Positions 54,323 to 62,736 of a DNA stretch of 64,000 nucleotides are shown here, one piece after another (positions within the stretch are counted from its first letter, which is position 1; every line of letters begins with the position of its first letter). The stretch is from Agrobacterium fabrum str. C58 (GTDB taxonomy: Bacteria; Pseudomonadota; Alphaproteobacteria; Rhizobiales; Rhizobiaceae): contig NC_003062.2 in assembly GCF_000092025.1 (NCBI RefSeq), positions 680,001 through 744,000 on the forward strand. Reading direction: 5' to 3'. Made by a program: the position numbers and the translations under genes. Below the pieces are notes generated by a model, which saw only the letters and a list, made by a program, of their open reading frames with translations, was not told the DNA's origin and searched no databases.

Positions 54323-55573
54323 TTATTTCTCCAGTACCGCCACTGCTTCCACATGCGGCGACCACAGGAACTGGTCGACCGGCGTGACGCGGGTGACGCG
54401 GTAGCCGCCTTCCGTGAGGATGGCGAGATCGCGTGCGAGTGTCAGCGGATTGCAGCTCACCGCAACGATCTTCTTCACCGTGCTGCGGGCAAGTTCCTTG
54501 CACTGGACTTCCGCACCGGCGCGCGGCGGATCGAACACGACGGCATCGTAATTCTTGAGTTCGCTTGTCATCAGCGGCCGGCGGAAGAGATCGCGCTTTT
54601 CGACGCTGACCGGTTTCAGGCCCTGCGTGTTGCGGGCGGCGAAATCCAGTGCCTTCAGCGCTTTGTCTTCGGCCTCCACCGCATGCACCCTGCCGATGCG
54701 CGCGAGCCTGAGTGCAAACGTTCCGGAACCGCAGAACAGATCGGCAATGCGTTTGGATTTGCCGACATGGGCAAGCATCAGCTCCGCCATGGCATCTTCG
54801 GCCTGCTTCGTCGCCTGCGTGAAACCGCCGGCCGGCGGCGAAACCGGAATGCCGCCGAATTCGATGATCGGCTTTTGCGGTTCGATCAGGATTTCACCCG
54901 ACAGCGAAACGCGGGCAATGCCGCGCATGGCCAGCACCGTTTCCGTGAGCGTGCGCCGCTGCTTGTCGTTGACCGACTTGATGCCCTCGACGGAAATATC
55001 GAGACCGGAGAGCGTTTCGAGAACGGTGATGCGGAACGGCTCGGCATTCGCCACCATGGAAAGCCCGATGGCGCGGATGGCATCGAACCGTGAGACAATG
55101 CCCGGCGAGGTAACGGGACATTCCTCGATGGCGACGATGTGATGGCTGTTCGCCTGGCTGAAGCCTAGCAGCAGACCCTTTTCCGTCTTGCGGGCGGCAA
55201 ACACCGCACGGCGGCGCTCGCCGGGGCGACAGATGACGAGATCGTCCACTGGCGGGGTCAGGCCCTTCGATCTCAGTGCCGAAACCACCAGTTCCCGCTT
55301 GAAGGCGTGGTAGGGTTGATCAGCCAGATGCTGCAACGAACAGCCGCCGCAGGTGCCGTTGATGCCTTCGGGACCGAAGTGGCGACAGACGGGGTCACGG
55401 CGGTCAGCCGAAGCTTCCGTTATCGACATGACCGTGCCCTGATCCTTGACCTTGGCAATCGCGACCGTTTCGCCGGGCAGCGCGAAAGGCACATAGACCG
55501 GGCCGTCGGGACAGTGTGCGATGCCATCGCCCTGCGCGCCAAGGCTCTTGATGGTGACGGTCTGTGTGCTCAT
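54323..55573 (-). CDS. rlmD: 23S rRNA (uracil-C5)-methyltransferase, RlmD/RumA type
   Basis: The enzyme methylates uridine C5 in 23S rRNA (U1939 in E. coli) using a 4Fe-4S cluster and SAM. The 416-aa protein has an N-terminal TRAM-like start (VTIKSLGAQGDGIAH), cluster cysteines Cys63, Cys75 and Cys78 plus a later one. The SAM motif DLFCGSGTFAL is at about 280-290, DPPRAG follows, and the catalytic Cys is in VAVSCNPLTLARDL. The E. coli split into RlmC and RlmD cannot be assigned from motif alone. The start overlaps tlyA by 4 nt (ATGA). Confidence 0.88.
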   Translation of the reverse strand: MSTQTVTIKSLGAQGDGIAHCPDGPVYVPFALPGETVAIAKVKDQGTVMSITEASADRRDPVCRHFGPEGINGTCGGCSLQHLADQPYHAFKRELVVSALRSKGLTPPVDDLVICRPGERRRAVFAARKTEKGLLLGFSQANSHHIVAIEECPVTSPGIVSRFDAIRAIGLSMVANAEPFRITVLETLSGLDISVEGIKSVNDKQRRTLTETVLAMRGIARVSLSGEILIEPQKPIIEFGGIPVSPPAGGFTQATKQAEDAMAELMLAHVGKSKRIADLFCGSGTFALRLARIGRVHAVEAEDKALKALDFAARNTQGLKPVSVEKRDLFRRPLMTSELKNYDAVVFDPPRAGAEVQCKELARSTVKKIVAVSCNPLTLARDLAILTEGGYRVTRVTPVDQFLWSPHVEAVAVLEK

Positions 55574-56322
55574 GGCTTTTCGCCTCCGAGAAGAAATTCG
55601 ACATTGCCGTCACCGCCGGAAATTGGCGAGGGAATGAGGCCGAGGCTTTTCCAGCCCATGTCCTCGGTCAGCCAGCGTTCCAGCTCGGCCGCCACGGCAG
55701 GCGCCGTTTCCGGCTCCTTCAGAAGGCCTGCCTTGCTGATGGCATCACGCCCCGCCTCGAATTGCGGCTTGACGAGCAGAACCGCCAGAGCACCCGGTTC
55801 CGCAAGCTCGAGCGCCGGGGCAAGCGCAAGCTTCAGCGAAATGAAGGACACATCGGAAACGATGAAGCCGATGGGTCGTTCATCGATATCATCAGTGGTG
55901 AGGAAGCGCGCATTCAGCCCTTCCAGGCTGGTGACGCGCGGATCGTTCTCGATCCTTGGATGGATCTGCCCGTGGCCGACATCGATGGCGACGACATGTT
56001 TCGCGCCGCGATGCAGCAGCACCTCGGTAAAGCCGCCCGTCGATGCGCCAACGTCGAGGCAGTCAAGGCCCCTCGGATCAAGCTTGAAATGATCGAGCGC
56101 GGCTGTGAGCTTCAGGGCGGCGCGCGAGACGTAAGCCTGCGCCGGATCGGTGATGGCGATCTTGACGTTCGCAGCAACGGTCTGGCTCGGTTTGGTGACG
56201 ATTTTGCCGTTCACGCTCACGGTGCCGCGCGAAACCGCGTCGCGCGCACGCGAGCGGCTGGCAAAGTGGCCACGCGACACAAGAAGCTGGTCTAGCCGTT
56301 CATTTTCAGATGTTTTGGACAT
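55570..56322 (-). CDS. tlyA: TlyA-type rRNA 2'-O-methyltransferase (hemolysin A family)
   Basis: TlyA methylates 2'-OH of cytidines in 16S and 23S rRNA in mycobacteria; it was first called hemolysin. The 250-aa protein has an S4 RNA-binding domain (about 8-65, LDQLLVSRGHF...SVNGKIV) and an FtsJ-type domain with LDVGASTGGFTEVLL (SAM motif I). A K-D-K-E-like set of polar residues follows. It overlaps rlmD-like gene start by 4 nt, a rRNA modification pair. The whole-organism role is not visible. Confidence 0.88.
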   Translation of the reverse strand: MSKTSENERLDQLLVSRGHFASRSRARDAVSRGTVSVNGKIVTKPSQTVAANVKIAITDPAQAYVSRAALKLTAALDHFKLDPRGLDCLDVGASTGGFTEVLLHRGAKHVVAIDVGHGQIHPRIENDPRVTSLEGLNARFLTTDDIDERPIGFIVSDVSFISLKLALAPALELAEPGALAVLLVKPQFEAGRDAISKAGLLKEPETAPAVAAELERWLTEDMGWKSLGLIPSPISGGDGNVEFLLGGEKP

Positions 56323-56600
56323 GATCCCGTGTCAATGACCGCCAAACCCCGCAGATGCAAGCGATTTATCGCTGGAACCACCCCACAGGCCCTCCGGAAG
56401 GCATAAGAAATATGCCGCGGGTATCATGAAAACGACATATGAGATTAATCCAATATAAAGTCTTGTAATGCACTTTGTCCGCAAGGCCCGTGTGGCCGGT
56501 CGGAACCTGCCATGACGGCGTCTCCCCCATTTTCCAGAAATTGCGGCCGTTGCAGCGCAGACGTTTGCTCCGTGGCATCGGGTCGCCGAGAGAGTTTGCG

Positions 56601-58622
56601 ATGTCGCTGAAAAATCTCCCCATTAACCTGAAGCTCATAGCCACCTTCTGTGCCTTGATGGGCGTGTGTCTGCTCGCGTCTGCGGTTGTGTTCTGGCAGA
56701 CCCGGGGGAGCGAGCGTGTCACGATTGAAAACAACCGCACCAAGGACATCATCCAGGCTGTGGATGGTGCGACGGCGGCCATGCTGGAACAGGCCGTCAA
56801 CCAGCGCGGTTTCCTGCTGTTCCGCAGCGACAGCACCTATAATGATGTCTTCGCACAGCGCGAACTGATGCTGAAGAAGCTCAGCGACGCCCGCGCCCTG
56901 GCCGCCGGCCAGCCTGATATCCTGAAGTCCATCGACGATATGGAAAAATCCGCCACCGTGTTCTTCAAGGAACTGGCAGAGCCGCAGATCGCCGCCCGCA
57001 AGACGACGGAAGCGCCGATTTCTGAAATCATCGAGATCGGCCGCAACCAGGCGAAAGGTCAGCTTGATGGCTTCCGCGCTGCCGCCGCCAAGATCAAGGA
57101 ACAGCTGAACGGCCTGTCCACCGTCTACGCTGCTGAACAGCAGGCTGCCGCCCGCAATCTGGAATACGCGCTTCTGGGCGGCGGTGCCGTCGCCGGCCTT
57201 CTCGCCGTTCTCCTGATCTGGGCGCTGTCGCGCTCCATCGTCACGCCGATCGTCGGCATGACGGCGGCCATGAGCCGGCTTGCTGATGGCGACCTGACGA
57301 CGGAAGTTCCCGCCACGGATCGTGGCGACGAAGTCGGCAAGATGGCGAAGGCCGTTCTGGTCTTCAAGGAAGCCGGTCTCGAAAAATCCCGCCTTGCCGG
57401 GGAGACTGACCGCATGCGCTCCGCAACGGACGCCGAACGCCGCCGCAACGAGGAAGAAAAGGCGCGCGACGAAGCCGCCAGCGCCTTCGCCAGCGCCGAG
57501 CTTGGCAAGGGCCTTGCCGCTCTCGCCGACGGCGATCTTTCCTATCGCATCGAAACGCCTTTTGTGCCTGCCATCGATCCGGTTCGCGTGAATTTCAACA
57601 GCGCGGTCGAAAAGCTGCAGCAGGCGCTGCGCACGGTGGGTGAAAACGCCGCCGCCATCAATGCCGGCGCTTCGGAAATGCTCTCTGCCGCCGACGACCT
57701 GTCGCGCCGCACCGAACAGCAGGCGGCCTCCATCGAAGAAACCGCTGCGGCTCTGGAAGAAGTCACCACCACGGTGCGTGATAGCGCCCGCGGTGCGGAG
57801 GATGCCGGCAATCTGGTCCAGCGCGCCCGCGCCGGTGCGGAGAAGTCGGGCGTCGTGGTCCGCAAGGCGGTTGCCGCCATGCGCGAGATCGAGAAATCCT
57901 CGGGTGAAATCGGCAATATCATCGGCGTCATCGACGATATCGCCTTCCAGACCAACCTCTTGGCGCTGAATGCCGGTGTGGAAGCGGCCCGCGCCGGTGA
58001 TGCCGGCAAGGGTTTTGCTGTTGTCGCACAGGAAGTTCGCGAACTCGCCCAGCGCTCCGCCAATGCTGCCAAGGAAATCAAGACGCTGATCGGCGCGTCC
58101 AGCCAGCAGGTGGAAAACGGTGTCAATCTGGTCGATGAGACCGGCAAGGCTCTGGAACTCATCGTGTCGGAAGTCGAAGAGATCAACGCCCATGTCAGCG
58201 CCATCGTCGTTGCCGCCCGCGAACAGGCAACCGGCCTGCAGGAAATCAACACGGCCGTGAACACGATGGATCAGGGCACCCAGCAGAATGCCGCCATGGT
58301 GGAACAGCAGACCGCCGCCAGCCATTCTCTGGCCCGCGAAGCGGAAGCGCTGAACAGCCTGCTTGGCCAGTTCCGGATGGGCGGCACGCGCGCCGCCGTC
58401 GCCGGTGCCGGCGGATATTCCGCGCCGCGCCAGTCTTCCGCCAAGCCCGCCTTCCAGCCCGCGCCCGCCGCACCGGTTCGCAAGGCCCCGGTCAAGTCGG
58501 CTTCCGCAGCCGCACGGCCGGTCGCTTCTCCCGCCCGCGCGCTTGGCCAGAGCCTCGCCCGCGCCTTCGGCGGCGCTGCCGAAGCACCGGCTGCCAAGGA
58601 TCAGGACTGGACGGAATTCTGA
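56601..58622 (+). CDS. Methyl-accepting chemotaxis protein with CheR-tether-like end
   Basis: I use ATG 56601 (673 aa). A first membrane helix spans about 10-33 and a second about 190-212, flanking a helical periplasmic ligand-binding domain of about 150 residues. A HAMP domain follows, and then a second HAMP-like segment ([15 protein letters not shown]). The signalling hairpin tip is [20 protein letters not shown]. An Ala/Pro-rich linker leads to the last residues DQDWTEF, like the NWETF pentapeptide that binds CheR. The ligand is unknown. Confidence 0.9.
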   Translation: MSLKNLPINLKLIATFCALMGVCLLASAVVFWQTRGSERVTIENNRTKDIIQAVDGATAAMLEQAVNQRGFLLFRSDSTYNDVFAQRELMLKKLSDARALAAGQPDILKSIDDMEKSATVFFKELAEPQIAARKTTEAPISEIIEIGRNQAKGQLDGFRAAAAKIKEQLNGLSTVYAAEQQAAARNLEYALLGGGAVAGLLAVLLIWALSRSIVTPIVGMTAAMSRLADGDLTTEVPATDRGDEVGKMAKAVLVFKEAGLEKSRLAGETDRMRSATDAERRRNEEEKARDEAASAFASAELGKGLAALADGDLSYRIETPFVPAIDPVRVNFNSAVEKLQQALRTVGENAAAINAGASEMLSAADDLSRRTEQQAASIEETAAALEEVTTTVRDSARGAEDAGNLVQRARAGAEKSGVVVRKAVAAMREIEKSSGEIGNIIGVIDDIAFQTNLLALNAGVEAARAGDAGKGFAVVAQEVRELAQRSANAAKEIKTLIGASSQQVENGVNLVDETGKALELIVSEVEEINAHVSAIVVAAREQATGLQEINTAVNTMDQGTQQNAAMVEQQTAASHSLAREAEALNSLLGQFRMGGTRAAVAGAGGYSAPRQSSAKPAFQPAPAAPVRKAPVKSASAAARPVASPARALGQSLARAFGGAAEAPAAKDQDWTEF

Positions 58623-58646
58623 GACCGTTTTCAGATTGAATAACGG

Positions 58647-58673
58647 AAAACGGGGCCGCAGGGCCCCGTTTTT
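58647..58673. terminator. Terminator between the chemoreceptor and permease genes
   Basis: AAAACGGGGCC (58647-58657) pairs with GGCCCCGTTTT (58662-58672) around GCAG and continues with T. It sits between convergent genes and may act in both directions. Confidence 0.87.
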
Positions 58674-58691
58674 GCATCATCACTTGAGATA

Positions 58692-59654
58692 TCATGTTCC
58701 CTGCACTCGGAACATCCGGGCAAAAAACTGCTCATCGGACAGTCGGTGCAGCAGGGCGGCAATGACGGCGGTCGCCGCAATGGCGAAAACAAGCCGCCCG
58801 ATGAGAACGCCATAGACATCGGCGCCGAGCGACATCACCACCAGCGTGTCTTCAATCACGCTATGGGCAAAACCCATGAACACGCAGGATAGAAACACCT
58901 GGCGTGGTGAGATCGTCCCCGACTGCGCTTCGCGGATCAGGAAACCCGCACCATAGGAAATCCCCAGGAACAGACCGATGGCGGTGAGATGTTCCGCCTC
59001 GCCGCGAATGCCGGCAAGACGCAGGAGCGGAGAAAGCGCCTTCATCATCAGCGCCAGCAGACCGGTGACGCGAAGGATTTCAAGTCCGAACGACAGGGCA
59101 AGGAGGATGACAAACATCCAGACCATGGTTTCCCCGAGACCGAGGAAATAGCCGGTCCATTCAGGCGTAGTGCTCATCGCAATCCGGGCAGGGTTCACCG
59201 GTGCAGACAACCATCCAGTCGCCTCCAGAAGCTGGTGCAGCAGAAACGCATAAAGCAGCCCGCCGCCGATGCGCAGCACCGTGGAAACGAGCATGCCCGG
59301 TCCTGCCTTTTCAATGATCTTCTGCTCGACAGGCAGACCGTGGGCAAAGAGGATAAGCGCCGAAAAAACGGTAATATCCGCAGCGCTCAATGATGATGCT
59401 GGGACGAGTGTGAAGATGAGCGGCACCGCCCCCCATATGCCGACCAGCATCGCCGTCAGCCAGGCAAGACCGAGTTCCGGGGGAAGTCCGATGAGGTTCA
59501 TGACGGGCGCAAAGGCCGGTGCAGCCGCCTCGATTGCCCCCATTCTCGATAGAACTTCGGTCAATATGGCGATCGGAACGGTAATCCGGACGAGTACCCA
59601 GTAAATTCCGAGCGTTTCCCGCGTTTTCTGCCGGACGGTTGTTGAAAATGGCAT
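58692..59654 (-). CDS. Nucleoside-recognition (Gate) domain membrane protein, YjiH-like
   Basis: The 320-aa protein is almost entirely membrane helices (about 8-10 segments). Two similar halves suggest paired Gate (nucleoside-recognition) domains. Motifs include GAVPLIFTLVPAS, FSALILFAHGLPVEQKI and LFLGISYGAGFLI, plus FLSCVFMGFAHSVIEDTLVV. This matches YjiH/SpmA-type permeases, whose substrate is not known. It is divergent from the Lrp gene and is a probable Lrp target. The ATG is at 59654. Confidence 0.78.
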   Translation of the reverse strand: MPFSTTVRQKTRETLGIYWVLVRITVPIAILTEVLSRMGAIEAAAPAFAPVMNLIGLPPELGLAWLTAMLVGIWGAVPLIFTLVPASSLSAADITVFSALILFAHGLPVEQKIIEKAGPGMLVSTVLRIGGGLLYAFLLHQLLEATGWLSAPVNPARIAMSTTPEWTGYFLGLGETMVWMFVILLALSFGLEILRVTGLLALMMKALSPLLRLAGIRGEAEHLTAIGLFLGISYGAGFLIREAQSGTISPRQVFLSCVFMGFAHSVIEDTLVVMSLGADVYGVLIGRLVFAIAATAVIAALLHRLSDEQFFARMFRVQGT

Positions 59655-59773
59655 TTGAGGCTCCCTGAAGATCGCCCCTCTTCTCTAGGCCGAAGCCTTT
59701 CGCATTTGTGGTCAAAGATTGCATTCTCTTGCAATTTTATTGCAAATGAACTCAAGAGAGCTAAGCTGCCAAC

Positions 59774-60226
59774 ATGGATGGGATCGACCGGAAACTACTG
59801 AACATTCTGCAGGGCGATGCCTCGCGCACCAATGTGGATATGGCCGATGAGGTGGGGTTGTCTCCTTCCAGCTGCCTGCGCCGCCTCCAGCGCCTGTGCG
59901 CATCCGGCGTGATCGACCGCATTGTCGCGATCCTTAACCCCGCCAAGGCGGGACGCGTCCTCAAGGCGCTGGTGACGGTGGAGCTGAAACTGCACGGCGA
60001 GCAGCATATGCGCCGCTTTCTGGACATTGCGAGCGCCGAAGAGGCCGTATCCCACGCCTATGCGGTCACCGGCGCAACCGATGTCGTGCTGATGCTGCGG
60101 CTGCGCGATATGGAGGAATTCGACGCCCTGTGTGACCGGCTTTTCCGCGACCAGCACAATGTCGCGCGCTTCTTCACCATGGTCGTCATCAAGACGGCGA
60201 AAGAAGAAACGGCGATCCGGCTTTAA
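59774..60226 (+). CDS. Lrp/AsnC-family transcriptional regulator
   Basis: The 150-aa protein has the standard N-terminal helix-turn-helix: IDRKLLNILQGDASRTN, ADEVGLSPSSCLRRLQRLCASGVI. A C-terminal RAM effector domain follows (about 65-150, with VTGATDVVLMLRLRDMEEFDAL). Lrp proteins sense amino acids. It is divergent from the Gate-domain permease, 119 bp between starts, and the ACT-domain gene follows after 38 bp. The regulation of the permease by amino-acid-type ligands is a reasonable inference. Confidence 0.9.
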   Translation: MDGIDRKLLNILQGDASRTNVDMADEVGLSPSSCLRRLQRLCASGVIDRIVAILNPAKAGRVLKALVTVELKLHGEQHMRRFLDIASAEEAVSHAYAVTGATDVVLMLRLRDMEEFDALCDRLFRDQHNVARFFTMVVIKTAKEETAIRL

Positions 60227-60264
60227 CCGGAACCGTCGCGGTTTTTCAGAAAGGTAATTTCCAG

Positions 60265-60648
60265 ATGGCGCCTCGCATTAAACTGAAAATCCTGAATGGT
60301 TCCTACGGGATAGCCCGGCTTTCCGCGTCCGAGGCCATTCCGGCATGGGCCGATGGTGGCGGCTTTGTCAGCATCACCCGGACCGATGACGAACTTTCCA
60401 TCGTCTGCCTGATAGATCGTATACCGCAGGATGTGCGGGTTGATCCCGGTTGGTCGTGTTTCAAGTTTCAGGGTCCGTTTGCCTTTGATGAGACCGGCAT
60501 CGTTCTGTCGGTCATCTCGCCGTTGTCGACCAATGGAATAGGAATATTCGTGGTTTCGACTTTCGACGGTGACCACCTGCTGGTGAGATCCAATGATCTG
60601 GAGAAAACAGCCGACCTGCTGGCAAATGCAGGGCATTCACTCCTTTAA
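60265..60648 (+). CDS. ACT-domain-like small protein
   Basis: The 127-aa protein resembles the CASTOR/ACT-type sensor domain family: LKILNGSYGIARLSASEAIPAW, DDELSIVCLIDRIPQDV, then FAFDETGIVLSVISPLSTNGIGIFVVSTFDGDHLLV, an ACT-like alpha/beta repeat. Such domains bind amino acids. It follows the Lrp gene in the same direction, so a shared amino-acid sensing role fits. No catalytic motif is visible. ATG 60265 is preceded by GAAAGG. Confidence 0.72.
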   Translation: MAPRIKLKILNGSYGIARLSASEAIPAWADGGGFVSITRTDDELSIVCLIDRIPQDVRVDPGWSCFKFQGPFAFDETGIVLSVISPLSTNGIGIFVVSTFDGDHLLVRSNDLEKTADLLANAGHSLL

Positions 60649-60690
60649 AAATCTATTTCGCCACGACGGCTTTTCTAAAAGAGGTGCGTT

Positions 60691-61062
60691 TTGAACAGTG
60701 AAATCGAACTCCCGGTGCAAAAGCAGCTGGAGGCCTATAATGCCCGCGACATCGATGCATTCATGGCCTGGTGGGCGGATGATTGTCAGTATTATGCGTT
60801 CCCGGCGACGCTTCTGGCAGGAAACGCGGCCGAGATACGAGTGCGCCACATCGAGCGCTTCAAGGAGCCGGATTTATACGGGGAACTGCTGACGCGCGTT
60901 ATTGTTGGAAATGTCGTCATCGACCATGAGACCGTCACGCGGAACTTTCCGGAAGGAAAGGGAGAGGTCGACGTTGCCTGCATCTATGAAGTCGAAAACG
61001 GCAGGATCGCCAAGGCTTGGTTCAAGATCGGCGAGCCGCGGATAGTGTCGCAAAAATCCTAG
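60691..61062 (+). CDS. NTF2-like (SnoaL-type) small protein
   Basis: The 123-aa protein starts at TTG 60691, with AGAGGTG upstream. The pattern VQKQLEAYNARDIDAFMAWWADDCQYYAFP is the typical first helix and strand of the NTF2/SnoaL cone fold, and ENGRIAKAWF is its usual last strand. Functions in this superfamily range from isomerases to binding proteins. The specific role is unknown. A weak hairpin (CCCGCG/CGCGGG, 61076-61094) separates it from the next convergent gene. Confidence 0.7.
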   Translation: MNSEIELPVQKQLEAYNARDIDAFMAWWADDCQYYAFPATLLAGNAAEIRVRHIERFKEPDLYGELLTRVIVGNVVIDHETVTRNFPEGKGEVDVACIYEVENGRIAKAWFKIGEPRIVSQKS

Positions 61063-61115
61063 CATGCGCAGAGGACCCGCGTCTCGTGCGCGGGGCTTCT
61101 TCACGGTCCATTTCG

Positions 61116-61424
61116 TTATGTGGCGTAGTCGGCCCGCATGGGATGCCAGACGGAAATATCCCGCGGCGCATCCAGAAGATCGGGCAGGGCATCGTGCCAT
61201 GCCTGTCGATACGGGCGGTTGATCTGAACGTCGATGACGTCCTGATGGTCGCTCCAGGTTTCGTGCAGCAGGAAGCGGTTCTCGTTTTCACCATCGCGGT
61301 GCAGGGTTGCGTTCACGAAGGTCTTTTCGTGTCGCATGGCGTCGAGCAGCGCGTTCAGCAATTCGAGAAAACGCTCGCGCTGGCCGGGGCGCACCTGAAA
61401 GCCGATGAGATAGGTGGTGTGCAC
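61116..61424 (-). CDS. ABM-domain protein, putative quinol monooxygenase-like
   Basis: GTG 61424 (102 aa) is chosen because AGGAG lies 8 nt upstream, inside the end of the regulator gene; the longer open frame is within that gene. The ferredoxin-like fold pattern is visible: YLIGFQVRPGQRERFLELLN, ATLHRDGENENRFLLHETWSD, then a C-terminal helix. Such small dimers are cofactor-free monooxygenases or stress-inducible proteins (YgiN type). It follows the XRE regulator gene directly and is likely cotranscribed. Confidence 0.7.
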   Translation of the reverse strand: MHTTYLIGFQVRPGQRERFLELLNALLDAMRHEKTFVNATLHRDGENENRFLLHETWSDHQDVIDVQINRPYRQAWHDALPDLLDAPRDISVWHPMRADYAT

Positions 61425-61429
61425 GGGTC

Positions 61430-62224
61430 TTACTCCTGGGTGCCTTGCATCAGGGCCGCGCGGGTTGCCGCATCGGCGGGGTAGAAACATTCCAGCACCA
61501 GTTCGGACAGTGTGACATCGGTCGCGGTACCGAAAACCGTGGTGGTTGAAATGAAGCTGAGGGTAGCGCCCGAAGACGGATCACGAAGCTGGAGCGGTAT
61601 CGCCAGCGGATCGGCCCCGTCGGCATGGGCAGAAAGCTTCGGTGCGGGATAGGACGCAAGCTCCGCATACACGCGGGAAAGCACGTCGTCTCCGGTTTCT
61701 TCCACCTGGCGTTTCAACCGCTCCAGCAGGTGGTGCCGCCATTCGGCAAGGTTGACGATGCGGGAACTCAGGCCGTCGGGATGTAGGCTCAGCCGCAAGG
61801 CATTGAGCGGCGACTGAAGCAGCTCGGCGGAAACGCCGGCGAGCAGCGATGTGATCGCATCATTGGCGAGAACCACGTTCCAGTGCCGGTCGACGGCAAG
61901 GGCGGGGAAGGGCATGTGCCCATGCACCACGGTTTCGACGGCTTGCCGGGCTGCCGCCATGTCAGGTGCATCCAGTGACCGTTCAGAATGAACAGGTGCA
62001 TAACCCGCCGCCAGCATCAGCCGGTTGGCGGCGCGGGCGGGCATGGAAAGCTGCTCCGCCAGTTTCGCGAGCATCTCGCGGCTGGGGGATGAACGCCCGC
62101 TTTCCACGAAGCTCAGATGGCGCGCCGATATGTCCGCCTCTATCGCCAGATCGAGCTGGCTCAGCCTGCGGCGGGCTCGCCATTCTTTCAGCACCTGGCC
62201 GACATGTTCGCGATGATGTGTCAT
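61430..62224 (-). CDS. XRE regulator with MmyB-type ligand domain
   Basis: ATG 62224 (264 aa) is used; the frame continues upstream without a good start signal. The N-terminal Cro/XRE helix-turn-helix reads LSQLDLAIEADISARHLSFVESGRSSPSREMLAKLA. The rest matches the MmyB-like receptor domain found with this HTH: VDRHWNVVLANDAITSLL, and LRLSLHPDGL near the middle. These regulators respond to small hydrophobic ligands in streptomycetes. A perfect 17-bp palindrome lies upstream, and an ABM and an NTF2-like gene flank it. Confidence 0.85.
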   Translation of the reverse strand: MTHHREHVGQVLKEWRARRRLSQLDLAIEADISARHLSFVESGRSSPSREMLAKLAEQLSMPARAANRLMLAAGYAPVHSERSLDAPDMAAARQAVETVVHGHMPFPALAVDRHWNVVLANDAITSLLAGVSAELLQSPLNALRLSLHPDGLSSRIVNLAEWRHHLLERLKRQVEETGDDVLSRVYAELASYPAPKLSAHADGADPLAIPLQLRDPSSGATLSFISTTTVFGTATDVTLSELVLECFYPADAATRAALMQGTQE

Positions 62225-62258
62225 GTCCCGCAGCCTAGCAGAAGACATCGCCAATGCG

Positions 62259-62275
62259 ATTACCTCTGAGGTAAT
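62259..62275. promoter_or_regulatory. 17-bp perfect palindrome, operator candidate
   Basis: ATTACCTC-T-GAGGTAAT is a perfect inverted repeat, 34 nt before the regulator start on one side and 56 nt before the NTF2-like gene on the other. It is the likely target of the XRE/MmyB regulator, controlling both directions. Confidence 0.7.
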
Positions 62276-62331
62276 TGTTCCGCTTCCCGACCGCCGGCAT
62301 GTTTGGGCCGTCAACCAGAAGGAGCGCAACC

Positions 62332-62694
62332 ATGACGCAACATCTCACAATCGCCCAGACCTATCTCGCAGCCTGGAACGAAGAGGACAATGAACGCCGC
62401 AGGCATCTCGTCGGTCAGGCATGGGCAGAAAATACGCGCTATGTCGATCCGCTGATGCAGGGCGAAGGCCAGCAGGGGATTGCCGCGATGATCGAGGCGG
62501 CGCGGCAGAAATTTCCGGGATATCGTTTCGTTCTTGCCGGCACCCCGGATGGCCACGGCAACTTCACCCGTTTCTCATGGCGGCTCATTTCGCCTGATGG
62601 GGATGATGTTGCGGGTGGTACCGATGTCGTCAGCCTCAATACCGAGGGACGGATCGACAATGTCGTCGGTTTTCTCGATGGCGCTGTATCCTGA
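62332..62694 (+). CDS. NTF2-like (SnoaL-type) protein, divergent from the XRE gene
   Basis: The 120-aa protein from ATG 62332 (AAGGAG upstream) shows the NTF2 fold pattern: IAQTYLAAWNEEDNERRRHLVGQAWAENTRYVDP, and a late strand with RFSWRLISPDGDDVAGGTDVVSLNTEGRIDNVVGF. It probably binds or converts a small hydrophobic molecule. It shares a palindromic regulatory gap with the XRE/MmyB regulator and is likely its target. A GAGGCGGGA hairpin (62699-62719) follows the stop. Confidence 0.75.
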   Translation: MTQHLTIAQTYLAAWNEEDNERRRHLVGQAWAENTRYVDPLMQGEGQQGIAAMIEAARQKFPGYRFVLAGTPDGHGNFTRFSWRLISPDGDDVAGGTDVVSLNTEGRIDNVVGFLDGAVS

Positions 62695-62736
62695 GAAAGA
62701 GGCGGGATAGTCCCGCCTCCTGTCCCGGCAATCTTG

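Noticed and set aside
56445..58325. 626-aa open frame opposite the chemoreceptor
   Set aside because: The chemoreceptor strand has HAMP and signalling motifs; the other strand is a shadow.
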